This document shows, in pieces, positions 32,697-41,839 of a stretch of DNA of 64,000 nucleotides. How positions within the stretch are numbered: the stretch's first letter is position 1; every line of letters starts with the position of its first letter. The stretch is from NCBI GenBank assembly GCA_002342665.1, contig DDQK01000026.1, positions 1 through 64,000 of the forward strand, in the 5' to 3' direction. The position numbers were made by a program, and so were the translations under genes. The DNA comes from Prevotella sp. UBA2444 (GTDB lineage: Bacteria; Bacteroidota; Bacteroidia; Bacteroidales; Bacteroidaceae). A model generated the notes under the pieces. It was not told where the DNA came from, did no database searches, and worked only from the letters and a program-made list of their open reading frames with translations.

Positions 32697-33908
32697 ATGG
32701 CTACCATTGCACCTTTTGCCAGTCCGCTATACGTGATGCTCAAGCCTGCAGGATCGCTTTGCAATCTGGCATGCAAGTATTGCTATTATCTGGAGAAACA
32801 GAAATTATATCCTTTGGATAAATCAAAGGTTATCAGCGACGAGTTGCTGGAGGAATTCATTAAACAGTATATCGAGGCACAGACGATGCCTCAGGTGCTC
32901 TTTACCTGGCATGGAGGTGAAACGCTGATGCGCCCTATATCATTCTATAAGCGTGCTTTGGAACTTCAACAGCGCTATGCCCATGGGCGGCAGATTGATA
33001 ACTGTATTCAAACTAACGGCACACTTCTTACGGATGAGTGGTGCGAGTTTTTCAAAGAGAACCATTTCCTGGTTGGTGTCTCGATAGATGGTCCTCAGGA
33101 GTTTCACGATGAGTATCGACGCACACGTCTGGGTAAGCCTTCATGGCGGGATGTGATGCGTGGAATACGGCTGCTGAACAAGCATGGGGTGGAATGGAAT
33201 GCGCTGGCTGTAATCAATGATTATAACGCTGACTATCCTCTGGAATTCTATCGGTTCTTTAAAGAGATTGGGTGCAAGTATATTCAGTTTACACCTGTGG
33301 TGGAACGAGTGGTAAAGCGAGCCGACGGACTTACACTGGCTCCAGGTCTGAAAGAAGGCGGTAAAGTGACAGACTTTTCGGTGTCGGCTGAACAATGGGG
33401 TAATTTTCTGTGCACGCTCTATGACGAATGGGTGAAGCAGGATGTAGGCGAGGTGTTTATACAGTTGTTCGACGCCACGTTGGCCAATTGGGTTGGCGTG
33501 GCGCCTGGCATCTGCTCGATGTCGGGAGAATGCGGACATGCAGCTGTGATGGAGTTTAATGGCGATGTGTATTCATGTGACCATTTCGTTTATCCAGAAT
33601 ATCGCCTTGGGAACATTCGCCAACAAACGCTCACAGGGTTAATGTATAGTGAGAAGCAAAGGGCTTTCGGTCGAATCAAGACTGACACGCTACCCAGACA
33701 GTGTAAAGAGTGCCGATTCCAGTTTGCCTGTAATGGGGAATGCCCTAAGAACCGCTTCGTCCGTGACAGATATGGAGAACCAGGGCTCAACTACCTATGT
33801 GCAGGCTATCATCAGTTCTTTGAGCATGTAGCGGCTGATATGGACTTTATGAAGGCGGAGTTGGATGCCAAGCGCCCTCCATCAAACATTATACTAAAGA
33901 AACGCTAG
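32697..33908 (+). CDS. Anaerobic sulfatase-maturating enzyme (radical SAM/SPASM)
   Basis: A 403-residue anSME. The radical SAM motif is Cys22-xxx-Cys26-xx-Cys29 in LCNLACKYCYY, followed by WHGGETLMR. The C-terminal SPASM region has several Cys residues for two auxiliary clusters (PGICSMSGECGHAAV, SCDHFVYPEYRLGNI, CKECRFQFACNGECPKNRF). It converts Ser or Cys in the sulfatase motif to formylglycine without oxygen, matching the Ser-type sulfatase at 28.8 kb. It is monocistronic, with its own promoter and terminator. Confidence 0.95.
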   Translation: MATIAPFASPLYVMLKPAGSLCNLACKYCYYLEKQKLYPLDKSKVISDELLEEFIKQYIEAQTMPQVLFTWHGGETLMRPISFYKRALELQQRYAHGRQIDNCIQTNGTLLTDEWCEFFKENHFLVGVSIDGPQEFHDEYRRTRLGKPSWRDVMRGIRLLNKHGVEWNALAVINDYNADYPLEFYRFFKEIGCKYIQFTPVVERVVKRADGLTLAPGLKEGGKVTDFSVSAEQWGNFLCTLYDEWVKQDVGEVFIQLFDATLANWVGVAPGICSMSGECGHAAVMEFNGDVYSCDHFVYPEYRLGNIRQQTLTGLMYSEKQRAFGRIKTDTLPRQCKECRFQFACNGECPKNRFVRDRYGEPGLNYLCAGYHQFFEHVAADMDFMKAELDAKRPPSNIILKKR

Positions 33909-33910
33909 AG

Positions 33911-33944
33911 AAAAGGGTGTCGCGATTTGCGACACCCTTTTTTT
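33911..33944. terminator. Bidirectional terminator between maturase and CysH copy 2
   Basis: Arms AAGGGTGTCGC and GCGACACCCTT with a 5-base loop. T-runs are present on both strands, so it serves the two convergent genes. Confidence 0.8.
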
Positions 33945-34650
33945 AATGCTTCTGATGCAATCCGCATTCACGATGATTGGGCGACTCCCACCACCAGCGC
34001 CCGGCACGCACATCCTCACCAGGCTGAATGGCGCGTGTACAGGGTTCGCAACCGATACTGGGATAGCCTCGGTCATGCAGTTTGTTATAAGGAACATGAT
34101 GCTGCTTGATATAGTCCCACACCTGCTGTTCCGTCCATGAGATAAGGGGATTTACTTTTATAAGCTGGTGCATCTCGTCCCGCTCTACCACTTGCATATC
34201 CTGACGCGTCACACTCTGCTCTCTACGCAGTCCGCATATCCAGGCATCAAGCCCTTGGAAAGCACGAGCCAGAGGCTCCAGCTTGCGTATCTGGCAGCAA
34301 CGATGGCGACTCTCTATAGAGTTATAAAAGAGATTGATGCCTTCTTCTCTTACCATGCGTTGCACCTCCCGATAGTCAGGAAAAAACACTTCCAACTTGA
34401 TATTGTATGTCAGGTTGGTTTTATCAATCAGTTGGTAAGTCTCAGGGAAAAGCCTACCTGCATCGAGTGTAAAGATGCGCGCTCCTCCATTCTTCACAAT
34501 GATGTCCGTGAGTGTCTGATCTTCAATGGACAGCGATGAAGAAAGGGCGATGCGCCCCTTGTAGGCCTCAAGGAAATAGCTGATGATCTCTTCGGCAGGC
34601 GCATCACTGAAGCGATTATTCAAATCACGTATGAGTTGTGCTCTTTCCAT
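33943..34650 (-). CDS. cysH: Assimilatory APS reductase, second copy
   Basis: A 235-residue phosphoadenylyl/adenylyl-sulfate reductase nearly identical to the copy at 38911-39618. It keeps the P-loop-like SSSLSIEDQTL, the iron-sulfur Cys residues (RHRCCQIRK and GCEPCTRA), and the catalytic tail ECGLHQKH. The Cys pairs indicate the [4Fe-4S] APS-using type, consistent with the lack of an APS kinase gene in the window. It lies downstream of a decayed CysD copy, so this is the intact half of a duplicated cysD-cysH segment. Confidence 0.92.
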   Translation of the reverse strand: MERAQLIRDLNNRFSDAPAEEIISYFLEAYKGRIALSSSLSIEDQTLTDIIVKNGGARIFTLDAGRLFPETYQLIDKTNLTYNIKLEVFFPDYREVQRMVREEGINLFYNSIESRHRCCQIRKLEPLARAFQGLDAWICGLRREQSVTRQDMQVVERDEMHQLIKVNPLISWTEQQVWDYIKQHHVPYNKLHDRGYPSIGCEPCTRAIQPGEDVRAGRWWWESPNHRECGLHQKH

Positions 34651-34666
34651 ACTGTATCTGTTTTAA

Positions 34667-35018
34667 TCATGCCAGCACCCACTGGCCAAACTCATCACGA
34701 TGGCTGAAGAATCGCTCCTTTGCTCTCGCCTTTTCCTCGTCGCGACGTGCACCACCAATGGCTGCATCGAAGTGATACTTATCTATCGTATCCAGCAGCG
34801 TGGTGGTCTGCAACTTATTACGCGAAGCATAATAACCGGTTTCCTCCTTCACACGCCCTGTATCTATATTTCCTGCACAGAACCAACTATCAGTTCATTA
34901 CTATAGAGTCTTTACCGCCAGAAAAGAGAATTGCCGGGCGCTCAAACTGTGCTGCCACCTCGCGAAGGACATATATACTCTATGATTCTAATTCTTTCAA
35001 ATGTGTGATTTAACTCAT
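34667..35018 (-). pseudogene. cysD: Decayed CysD copy (sulfate adenylyltransferase subunit 2)
   Basis: Read from the ATG at 35018 it matches the start of the intact CysD (ITHLKELES, LREVAAQFERP, LFSGGKDSIV), but it carries a TAA at codon 3 and a TAG at codon 13. It then loses an internal block after SGGKDSIV, resumes near LIVGSVQE, and continues as [20 protein letters not shown] to RDEFGQW. There it ends early with a TGA at 34667. It therefore has two nonsense codons, an internal deletion and a 3' truncation. It precedes CysH copy 2 by 16 bp, as a relic of a duplicated cysD...cysH region. Confidence 0.85.
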
Positions 35019-35032
35019 TTTATATTAATATG

Positions 35033-35164
35033 TTATAAGACTCCGTTTCCGACAAACCCCACAATCAGCATCAACAGCACCCCGACTGTATAAAGAAGGG
35101 CACTACGCCAATCCTGTGGCTCATCATCGGTTGGAGAATAATTGAATGGATTATTGAACACCAT
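35033..35164 (-). CDS. Small (43-residue) single-span membrane protein
   Basis: A short frame 11 bp after the PstB-like stop encodes MVFNNPFNYSPTDDEPQD, then WRSALLYTVGVLLMLIVGF and a short tail. It has an acidic N-terminal part and one hydrophobic span of about 20 residues near the end. Spacing and strand fit the ABC-transporter operon. It may be a small accessory subunit of the transporter. I know no family for it. Confidence 0.6.
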   Translation of the reverse strand: MVFNNPFNYSPTDDEPQDWRSALLYTVGVLLMLIVGFVGNGVL

Positions 35165-35175
35165 GGTTATAGAAA

Positions 35176-36042
35176 TCAACTGATACTACCACTTAAATAT
35201 TTCTTTGTAAGTTCATGCTTTGGATTATTGAATATATCCTTAGCATCACCCTGTTCAATCACCTCGCCAAGATACATAAAGATGACGTAATCGGCAATAC
35301 GCTGAGCCTGACGAAGTGTGTGAGTGACCATGACTATTGAATAGTCTTTCTTAAGTTTCACGAACAAGTCTTCTACTGTCTTACTTGATATGGGATCAAG
35401 GGCGCTTGTTGATTCGTCGGCCAGCAGATAACTTGGCTCTACTGCTAACGAGCGCGCCAGACAAAGGCGCTGCTGCTGACCACCGCTGAGCTTATTGGCA
35501 GGACTGTACAAACGGTCTTTCACTTCATCCCACAATCCTACTGCCTCAAGATAATGCTTAACAACTACATCCAGTTTACTCTTACCGCGCACACCATGAA
35601 TACGGCATCCATAAGCTATATTATCATAGATGCTCATAGGAAGCGGACACGGACGCTGGGGAACCAAACCGATATTGCGTCGCAATTCTGTCATCTGACT
35701 GGGGCCTGCTCCTACAATGTCTTGCTTACCAAGATTCACCTCACCGTCTATCTTAACATTCTCTATCGAATCGACAAGGCGATTGAAAGTGCGCAGTAAA
35801 GTTGTCTTACCACAGCCAGATGGACCTATAATACAGGTTATCTTGTTTTGTGGAATTTCCACATTGACATTCTTCAGAATGTGTGACTTGCCTATTCGGA
35901 TATTCAAATCACGAGTTGCCAGACGGGTATCTTCTAATTTGGGAAATTTTCTATCGACCACAAAAGGTACTTGCACCGTCCAGGGGACGCGCCGACTGAT
36001 ACTGCTGCCAAGCACATGTGAAAGACTAATTGAAAAACTCAT
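35176..36042 (-). CDS. PstB-like ABC transporter ATPase
   Basis: A 288-residue ABC ATPase of the phosphate-transporter type. The Walker A motif is IGPSGCGKTTLLRTFNRL, the signature is NKLSGGQQQRLCLARSLA, and the Walker B region is LLADESTSALDPISS (DES instead of the usual DEP). An N-terminal extension of ~40 residues precedes the domain, so a start further in is possible. It is separated from the permease gene by its own promoter and an ATACC-N8-GGTAT operator. It energises the permeases at 36.2-37.9 kb. Because the whole cluster is sulfur-related, sulfate or thiosulfate is a more likely substrate than phosphate. Confidence 0.88.
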   Translation of the reverse strand: MSFSISLSHVLGSSISRRVPWTVQVPFVVDRKFPKLEDTRLATRDLNIRIGKSHILKNVNVEIPQNKITCIIGPSGCGKTTLLRTFNRLVDSIENVKIDGEVNLGKQDIVGAGPSQMTELRRNIGLVPQRPCPLPMSIYDNIAYGCRIHGVRGKSKLDVVVKHYLEAVGLWDEVKDRLYSPANKLSGGQQQRLCLARSLAVEPSYLLADESTSALDPISSKTVEDLFVKLKKDYSIVMVTHTLRQAQRIADYVIFMYLGEVIEQGDAKDIFNNPKHELTKKYLSGSIS

Positions 36043-36076
36043 ACTCTAACCTTTTATTACTTACATGATCTGGGTG

Positions 36077-36147
36077 CAAAGGTACTATGTTTCAAGCACC
36101 TGAGCAATACCTATTCAGCAGTATTAAAGATACCCAGAGTATGGTAT
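36077..36147 (-). promoter_or_regulatory. Promoter and ATACC-N8-GGTAT operator before the ATPase gene
   Basis: TACCTTTG on the minus strand occupies 36077-36084 and the palindrome occupies 36130-36147, again 45 nt apart. It is an internal promoter inside the transporter operon. Confidence 0.75.
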
Positions 36148-36154
36148 TTTACCG

Positions 36155-37000
36155 TTAAATCTTGTTCCGCGAGAAGCGATTCATAATAAATCTGCCACTC
36201 AGACTGAGCACAAGAACGATAGCCGTCAGAACCACAGCAGCAGCATAGGCACGGTCCTGAACCTCAATCTGCGGCGCACTGAGCTGAAAGAAAACGCTCA
36301 GTGGCAATGATGCAGTTTGCTGGGTAAGACTCGTAGGAATGGTATCACTGAAACCAGCAGTAAACATCACGCCTGCAGCATCGCCGATGGCACGGCCGAT
36401 ACTGAGCAGTGTGGCTGTAGCTATGGCTGGTGCTATCTGGCGCACCACCACACTGATGGTCTCCAGGCGGGTTGACCCCAGACTATAACCTGCTTCCAAC
36501 ATATCCTGCGGGATGGTCTTTGCCACCTCATCCATAGAACGGATAAAGATGGGGATGATAAGCAGTGTCACCACGATGATACCACCAAGGAGAGATGTGC
36601 GCAGACCGAAGAATATCATGATGGTAAAACCAAATGCGCCATACACAATACTGGGAATACCGAACAGCACATCGTATGCTAATCGGGCAATAGCACCAAA
36701 CTTGGAATACGGCTTGAGATAGACGTTAAGATAGAATACCACAGGAATGGAAATCAACAATCCTAAGACAGTGGCACCACCCACGATATATACAGAACCA
36801 ATGATGGCATTGAGGAATCCTCCCTCCTTACCTATGTAAAATCCACCTCCAGGCAGCGATGACACCATCTCCCACGAGAGAACTGGAATGCCACGCTTGA
36901 ACACAGACCAGATAACACTGATCACGAAGAACAATACCAATGCTATTGAGGCATACATCAGCACCTTCCATATTTTTTCTACAACTATTGCTCTCTTCAT
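36155..37000 (-). CDS. PstA-like ABC transporter permease
   Basis: A 281-residue inner-membrane permease with about six spans. The binding-protein-dependent transport signature region reads EAGYSLGSTRLETISVVVRQIAP, and other segments are YDVLFGIPSIVYGAFG and GRAIGDAAGVMFTAG. It resembles PstA. Its start overlaps the stop of the PstC-like gene by 4 bp. Acting with the PstC-like protein and the ATPase, it forms the channel for an oxyanion, probably sulfate given the operon. Confidence 0.88.
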   Translation of the reverse strand: MKRAIVVEKIWKVLMYASIALVLFFVISVIWSVFKRGIPVLSWEMVSSLPGGGFYIGKEGGFLNAIIGSVYIVGGATVLGLLISIPVVFYLNVYLKPYSKFGAIARLAYDVLFGIPSIVYGAFGFTIMIFFGLRTSLLGGIIVVTLLIIPIFIRSMDEVAKTIPQDMLEAGYSLGSTRLETISVVVRQIAPAIATATLLSIGRAIGDAAGVMFTAGFSDTIPTSLTQQTASLPLSVFFQLSAPQIEVQDRAYAAAVVLTAIVLVLSLSGRFIMNRFSRNKI

Positions 37001-37890
37001 TTGTTTTGCATGTTTCGTAAGATTATTCGCGACAAGAGATTGAATGCCAGCACCACGAAGAAGAGTATGAAAGCCGCAAACATCAGTGCACTTTCATAGA
37101 GTGGCAGTGACAGCATCTCACCGTAGTTGTTGGCTATCAGGGCAGGAATAGGATAGCAGGCATCAAGCAGCGACCCTGGCACGATGGCCAGATTGCCACA
37201 TACCATTATCACAGCGATGGTCTCGCCCAGTGTTCTACTGGCAGCCAGCACAATGGCAGCAATCACGCCCGGAGCAGTCTTGCGCAGAACAACATCCTTG
37301 GTGGTCTGCCAGCGTGTTGCGCCGAGCGACCAAGCTGCTTCGCGATAGTCGCGCCCCACATTGCTGAATATCTCGATAAAGAGGCTGACGAGCAATGGTA
37401 TCACCGTCACGCCCAGCACTACTCCTGTGGCCAGAACAGTGTATCCACTGCTGTTCTTGTTCAGCGATGGTGCCACCACATCGGCCACCCACGGCACAAT
37501 GACCAGCATGCCCCACACGCCATAGATAACCGACGGCAGTCCTGCCAGGATGTCGAGCAACGGAAATATGTAGCGCTTCATGGCGGAATGGGCATACTCC
37601 GTGAGATAGATAGCCATGAGCAGCGAGATGGGGATAGCTATGCTTAGAGCCAACAATGAAACATAGAGCGTGCCCATCAGGAAGGGGAAAAACCCGAACT
37701 TGTTGCTCATCGGGCGCCATTCGCCTTCTGTCAGCAGGTTCCAGAGCGAATGCTCCTGCAGGATAGGCGCGGATTTTAGGTACAGTCCCACCGCCATTGC
37801 CACCACTAACAGCAGACTACTGATGGCAAGAATAGCCATCAGTAGCTCTGCTATGCGATCTTTCAATAATCTTTTGTCTTTCTTCACCAT
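36997..37890 (-). CDS. PstC-like ABC transporter permease
   Basis: A 297-residue permease with about six spans. PstC-like text: LLDILAGLPSVIYGVWGMLV, EAAWSLGATRWQTTKDVVL, and RTLGETIAVIMVCGN. It is 2 bp from the binding-protein gene upstream and overlaps the PstA-like gene. Part of the transporter embedded in the sulfate-assimilation operon. Confidence 0.88.
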   Translation of the reverse strand: MVKKDKRLLKDRIAELLMAILAISSLLLVVAMAVGLYLKSAPILQEHSLWNLLTEGEWRPMSNKFGFFPFLMGTLYVSLLALSIAIPISLLMAIYLTEYAHSAMKRYIFPLLDILAGLPSVIYGVWGMLVIVPWVADVVAPSLNKNSSGYTVLATGVVLGVTVIPLLVSLFIEIFSNVGRDYREAAWSLGATRWQTTKDVVLRKTAPGVIAAIVLAASRTLGETIAVIMVCGNLAIVPGSLLDACYPIPALIANNYGEMLSLPLYESALMFAAFILFFVVLAFNLLSRIILRNMQNK

Positions 37891-37892
37891 GA

Positions 37893-38876
37893 TTATTCTT
37901 TTACGCCCAGTTTCTTCAGTCCGGCATCAAGTTTATCCTGCGGAATGCCGATATAGCCCTGGGGACCATTCTCCTTCTGTCCGTCTGTCAGGATATACTG
38001 TAGGAAAGCGATAACCACTGGGTCGGTAGGCACACCCTTAGAAACAAAGTAGAGGTCGCGAGCAGGAGGCGATGGATAGCGACCATCTTTAATGGCCTTC
38101 ACAACACCTTCCTTTGTATCGTAGAAATCTTCTTCAGGATCAATCTGGCCGTTATTATTTACGTCGATTGGAGCGACGGCTAAACCCGGGTTAGGCTTAC
38201 CAGTCTTGGTATCGTAGGCATAACCAATGTTGTTCAGCCCCAAGCCATTAACGTCCTTCTGAATGGCAGCAGCCAATCCAGGATCACCAAACACAGCTGT
38301 TCCCTGCAGGTCTTCTTGTTTCTTGCCGAGATACAGTGCCCAGGTTTCGGCAGCACCACAGGCATCACTACGTGTATATACCGAAACAGGTGTTTCATCC
38401 TGACTACCAGCCAACTGGCCCCATGTCTTCTTCTCGCCATTTATCCACAGCGCGATCAAGTCGTCTCGCTTCACACCATGCTTCTTCAAGTCGCTGATAG
38501 CAGGGTTCTTGGCATTGATAGTTGGCACTACAGCATCCTTTGCAACAGCAAAACCAACAGCTCCACGCTGTATCTCAGCCTCACTCAGTTCACGGCTTAC
38601 CATGCCAAAATCCACTACGTTAGCAATCGCATCGGTCACTCCCTTACCTGCGCCGCCTGCCGACACATCAATCTTTACATCTGGATGCAACTTCTGAAAC
38701 TCATCAGCCCATTGTACAGCCAGAGGATAGAGAGCAAAAGCGCCCGACAAAGAGATTTCACCACTAAGTTCGCCATTAGGTCCCACCTTTGATTGTTTCT
38801 TGCCGCCGCAAGCCATCAGCGACACAACAAGTGCGACGGCACCTGCTATCGAAAGAATATAATGTTTCTTGTTCAT
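37893..38876 (-). CDS. PstS-like periplasmic oxyanion-binding lipoprotein
   Basis: A 327-residue binding protein with a lipoprotein signal (VVSLMACGGKKQ). It is PstS-like: ISLSGAFALYPLAVQWADEF, VSAGGAGKGVTDAIANVVDF, RELSEAEIQRG, and SVYTRSDACGAAETWALYLG. PstS proteins bind phosphate through a Ser/Gly-rich site. Here the gene follows cysH by 34 bp in the sulfate-activation operon, so a sulfate or related sulfur oxyanion is the contextual guess. The binding-site residues should decide. Confidence 0.88.
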   Translation of the reverse strand: MNKKHYILSIAGAVALVVSLMACGGKKQSKVGPNGELSGEISLSGAFALYPLAVQWADEFQKLHPDVKIDVSAGGAGKGVTDAIANVVDFGMVSRELSEAEIQRGAVGFAVAKDAVVPTINAKNPAISDLKKHGVKRDDLIALWINGEKKTWGQLAGSQDETPVSVYTRSDACGAAETWALYLGKKQEDLQGTAVFGDPGLAAAIQKDVNGLGLNNIGYAYDTKTGKPNPGLAVAPIDVNNNGQIDPEEDFYDTKEGVVKAIKDGRYPSPPARDLYFVSKGVPTDPVVIAFLQYILTDGQKENGPQGYIGIPQDKLDAGLKKLGVKE

Positions 38877-38910
38877 TGTTGTCTTGTATTTAGTTTATAC
38901 GATGTTGTTA

Positions 38911-39618
38911 TCAGTGTTTCTGATGCAATCCACACTCACGGTGGTCGGGAGACTCCCACCACCAGCGCCCCGCACGCACATCCTCACCAGGCTTTACTGC
39001 GCGAGTGCAGGGCTCGCATCCAATGCTCGGATAGCCCTGCTTGTGCAGCTTATTATAAGGAACCTGATGCTCCTTGATGTAGTCCCATACCTGTTTCTCA
39101 GTCCACGAGATAAGCGGATTAACCTTAATGAGCTGGTGCATGGCATCCCACTCCACGACCTGCATATCTTGACGGGTAACACTTTGTTCACGACGCAGTC
39201 CACAGATCCATGCATCGAGACCTTTGAAGGCACGTTGCAGTGGTTCCAGTTTTCGAACCTGGCAGCAACGATGCCGACTCTCTATGGAGTTGTAGAAAAG
39301 GTTGATGCCCTCTTCTTGCACCATACGCTGCACTTCGTTATAGTCCGGGAAAAACACTTCCAACTGGATTCCATACGTCAGGTTCGTCTTGTCGATGAGC
39401 TGGTACGTTTCCGGGAAGAGTCGCCCCGTATCGAGTGTGAAGATACGCGTTCCACCCTGACGGACTATTATATCCGTCAGTGTCTGGTCTTCGATGCTGA
39501 GCGATGAAGAAAGTGCGATGCGCCCTTTATATGCCTGGAGGAAAAAGCCGACTACCTCTTCAGCAGGCGCATCGCGGAATCGCTCGTTCAAATCACGTAT
39601 GAGTTGTGTTTGTTCCAT
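38911..39618 (-). CDS. cysH: Assimilatory APS reductase, operon copy
   Basis: A 235-residue reductase that makes sulfite from adenylyl sulfate. SSSLSIEDQTLTDII is the nucleotide-binding loop, RHRCCQVRK and GCEPCTRA provide the four Cys ligands of a [4Fe-4S] cluster, and ECGLHQKH is the catalytic tail. The iron-sulfur type usually uses APS, matching the absence of cysC. It overlaps the end of cysN by 31 bp and precedes the PstS-like gene. A near-identical second copy is at 33943. Confidence 0.95.
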   Translation of the reverse strand: MEQTQLIRDLNERFRDAPAEEVVGFFLQAYKGRIALSSSLSIEDQTLTDIIVRQGGTRIFTLDTGRLFPETYQLIDKTNLTYGIQLEVFFPDYNEVQRMVQEEGINLFYNSIESRHRCCQVRKLEPLQRAFKGLDAWICGLRREQSVTRQDMQVVEWDAMHQLIKVNPLISWTEKQVWDYIKEHQVPYNKLHKQGYPSIGCEPCTRAVKPGEDVRAGRWWWESPDHRECGLHQKH

Positions 39619-40916
39619 ATCGTCTCTGTTTTTATCATACCAGCTCCGACAGTCTCATTCGTATCCGGGTCAATGAAGATGACACTACCGGTAATACGAT
39701 TCAGCCTGTAATCGTCAAACGCCAAGGGTTGGGCAGTATGGATGGTGATTTCGGCAATGTCGTTCATCTTTATCTCTGCTACACCGGGTTCTTTCTCGAG
39801 TGTATTGATGTTTTGGCGATAATTGATGGATCTGACGATGCCGAGTGATTCTTTGGTTGTCTGGCGCACAATATACTTTGCACGGGGATGCAAGGGATGT
39901 TCGTTAAACCAGCAGACGTCGAGTGTCAGGTCTTGTTCCTGATGGGGCTGGGGCTCATCGTTCTTCACCAAGATGTCACCGCGGGAGATATCAATATCGT
40001 CAGCAAGCTGAATGGTGACACTCTGTGGAGGATTGGCCTCTGTGAGTTCTTCGATAGCTTGGGTGATATGTGTCACGACAGACTCTTGTCCACTTGGTAG
40101 CACCTTGATACGGTCACCAACATGGATGACTCCGCTTGCCACGCGACCAGCATAGCCGCGAAAGTCTGGGTATTTGCTGCTGATGGGGCGTATGACATAC
40201 TGGACTGGGAAGCGGAAGGCACGCAGTACGTCGGTCTCGACATTGGAGGCAGACTTGATGACAGGTACAGTTTCGAGGTACTCCAACAGGGGTGCTCCCG
40301 TGTACCACGGCGTATGTTCAGAGCGGTTTACTACATTGTCGCCTTCTTTAGCAGAGATGGGTATAAAGGTGACGTTCTGGATATGGAGTACCTGTGCCAT
40401 TCGCTGATAGTCGGCTACAATCTGATTGAAGACTGTTTCCGAGAAGTCGACCAAATCCATTTTGTTGATAGCGACGACAATATGGGGAATGCCGAGCAGT
40501 GAAGAGACGTAGGAGTGGCGAACGGTCTGCTCAAGAACACCATGACGGGCATCAACCAATATGATGCTAAGGTCTGCAGTGGAAGCACCTGTCACCATGT
40601 TACGGGTATACTGAATATGTCCCGGCGTGTCAGCAATGATAAATTTCCGCTTGGGAGTAGCAAAGTAGCGATAGGCCACATCGATGGTGATGCCTTGCTC
40701 ACGCTCGGCACGCAGGCCGTCAGTCAGCAGGGCGAGGTTGACCTCCTCGTTGCCACGTGACTTCGAGGCAGCCTCTACTGCCTCCAACTGATCCTCAAAT
40801 ATTGACTTTGAATCATACAGCAGTCGGCCTATCAGTGTCGACTTACCGTCATCAACGCTGCCCGCTGTCGAAAAACGCAGCAGCTGCATATCTAAATATC
40901 CTCTTTCTGTTGCCAT
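39588..40916 (-). CDS. cysN: Sulfate adenylyltransferase GTPase subunit CysN
   Basis: A 442-residue EF-Tu-like GTPase that drives CysD. Motifs are RFSTAGSVDDGKSTLIGRLL (G1), ITIDVAYRYF (G2), IIADTPGHIQY (G3) and VVAINKMDLVDF (G4), followed by two beta-barrel domains. There is no fused APS kinase. The ATG at 40916 is chosen; the longer frame to 41375 runs antiparallel through cysD and is spurious. It lies 23 bp after cysD and overlaps cysH. Confidence 0.95.
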   Translation of the reverse strand: MATERGYLDMQLLRFSTAGSVDDGKSTLIGRLLYDSKSIFEDQLEAVEAASKSRGNEEVNLALLTDGLRAEREQGITIDVAYRYFATPKRKFIIADTPGHIQYTRNMVTGASTADLSIILVDARHGVLEQTVRHSYVSSLLGIPHIVVAINKMDLVDFSETVFNQIVADYQRMAQVLHIQNVTFIPISAKEGDNVVNRSEHTPWYTGAPLLEYLETVPVIKSASNVETDVLRAFRFPVQYVIRPISSKYPDFRGYAGRVASGVIHVGDRIKVLPSGQESVVTHITQAIEELTEANPPQSVTIQLADDIDISRGDILVKNDEPQPHQEQDLTLDVCWFNEHPLHPRAKYIVRQTTKESLGIVRSINYRQNINTLEKEPGVAEIKMNDIAEITIHTAQPLAFDDYRLNRITGSVIFIDPDTNETVGAGMIKTETIWNKHNSYVI

Positions 40917-40939
40917 AATTCTTCTATTTAAATTATCGA

Positions 40940-41839
40940 TTAAAAGTAGCCTGCTTTCTTGCGGTCTTCCATGCTGGTTTCGCTGCGCTTGTCGTCGGCT
41001 CGTCCGCCGCGTTCGGTGACGCGGGTGGCGGCAATCTCTTCGATGATGTCTTCCAGCGTGTGGGCTGTGGAGAGTGTCAGTCCTGTGCAGGTGATATCGC
41101 CGATGGTACGGCAACGGACTTGTTTGGTGACGACCTGCTCGGTGGGTTTCAGTTTGATGCACGGTTCGGCGGCGAGCCACTGGCCGTCGCGCTGAAAGAC
41201 CTGCCGCTCGTGGGTGAAGTAGAGGCTGGGCATGTCTATCTTCTCCTGCAGGATATACTGCCAGACATCCATCTCGGTCCAGTTGGAGATGGGGAAGACA
41301 CGGAAGTGCTCGCCCATCGCCTTGCGACCATTGAAGATGTTCCACAGTTCCGGTCGCTGGTTTTTGGGGTTCCACTGTCCGAACTCGTCGCGATGACTGA
41401 AGAAGCGCTCTTTGGCGCGTGCCTTCTCTTCGTCACGGCGTGCTCCGCCTATAGCAGCGTCGAAGTGGTACTGATCGAGGGTGTCCAGGAGGGTGGTGGT
41501 CTGCAACTTATTACGCGAAGCGTAGTAGCCGGTTTCTTCCTTGACGCGTCCCTTGTCTATTGACTCCTGCACGGACCCGACGATGAGGTCTGCTCCGAAC
41601 TTCCTGACGAGTGCATCGCGGTAGGCGATGGTCTCGGGGAAGTTGTGGCCTGTGTCTATGTGTAACAGGGGGAATGGAATCTTGGCGGGGTAGAACGCCT
41701 TGTAGGCGAGGTGGACGATGACGATGGAGTCTTTGCCACCAGAGAAGAGGATGACGGGGCGCTCAAACTGTGCCGCCACCTCGCGGAGTACGTAGATGCT
41801 CTCCGACTCCAGTTCTTTTAAATGGGTGATGTTGCTCAT
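40940..41839 (-). CDS. cysD: Sulfate adenylyltransferase subunit CysD
   Basis: A 299-residue PP-loop ATP sulfurylase subunit: [58 protein letters not shown] and the C-terminal RGGRADDKRSETSMEDRKKA with GYF end. It forms adenylyl sulfate with CysN. Its ATG overlaps the hemL stop (ATGA). A decayed copy is at 34667-35018. Confidence 0.96.
   Translation of the reverse strand: MSNITHLKELESESIYVLREVAAQFERPVILFSGGKDSIVIVHLAYKAFYPAKIPFPLLHIDTGHNFPETIAYRDALVRKFGADLIVGSVQESIDKGRVKEETGYYASRNKLQTTTLLDTLDQYHFDAAIGGARRDEEKARAKERFFSHRDEFGQWNPKNQRPELWNIFNGRKAMGEHFRVFPISNWTEMDVWQYILQEKIDMPSLYFTHERQVFQRDGQWLAAEPCIKLKPTEQVVTKQVRCRTIGDITCTGLTLSTAHTLEDIIEEIAATRVTERGGRADDKRSETSMEDRKKAGYF

Noticed and set aside
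40917..41375. N-terminal extension of cysN into the cysD region
   Set aside because: It overlaps cysD out of frame and has low-complexity Arg/His/Pro content; ATG 40916 begins the true CysN.
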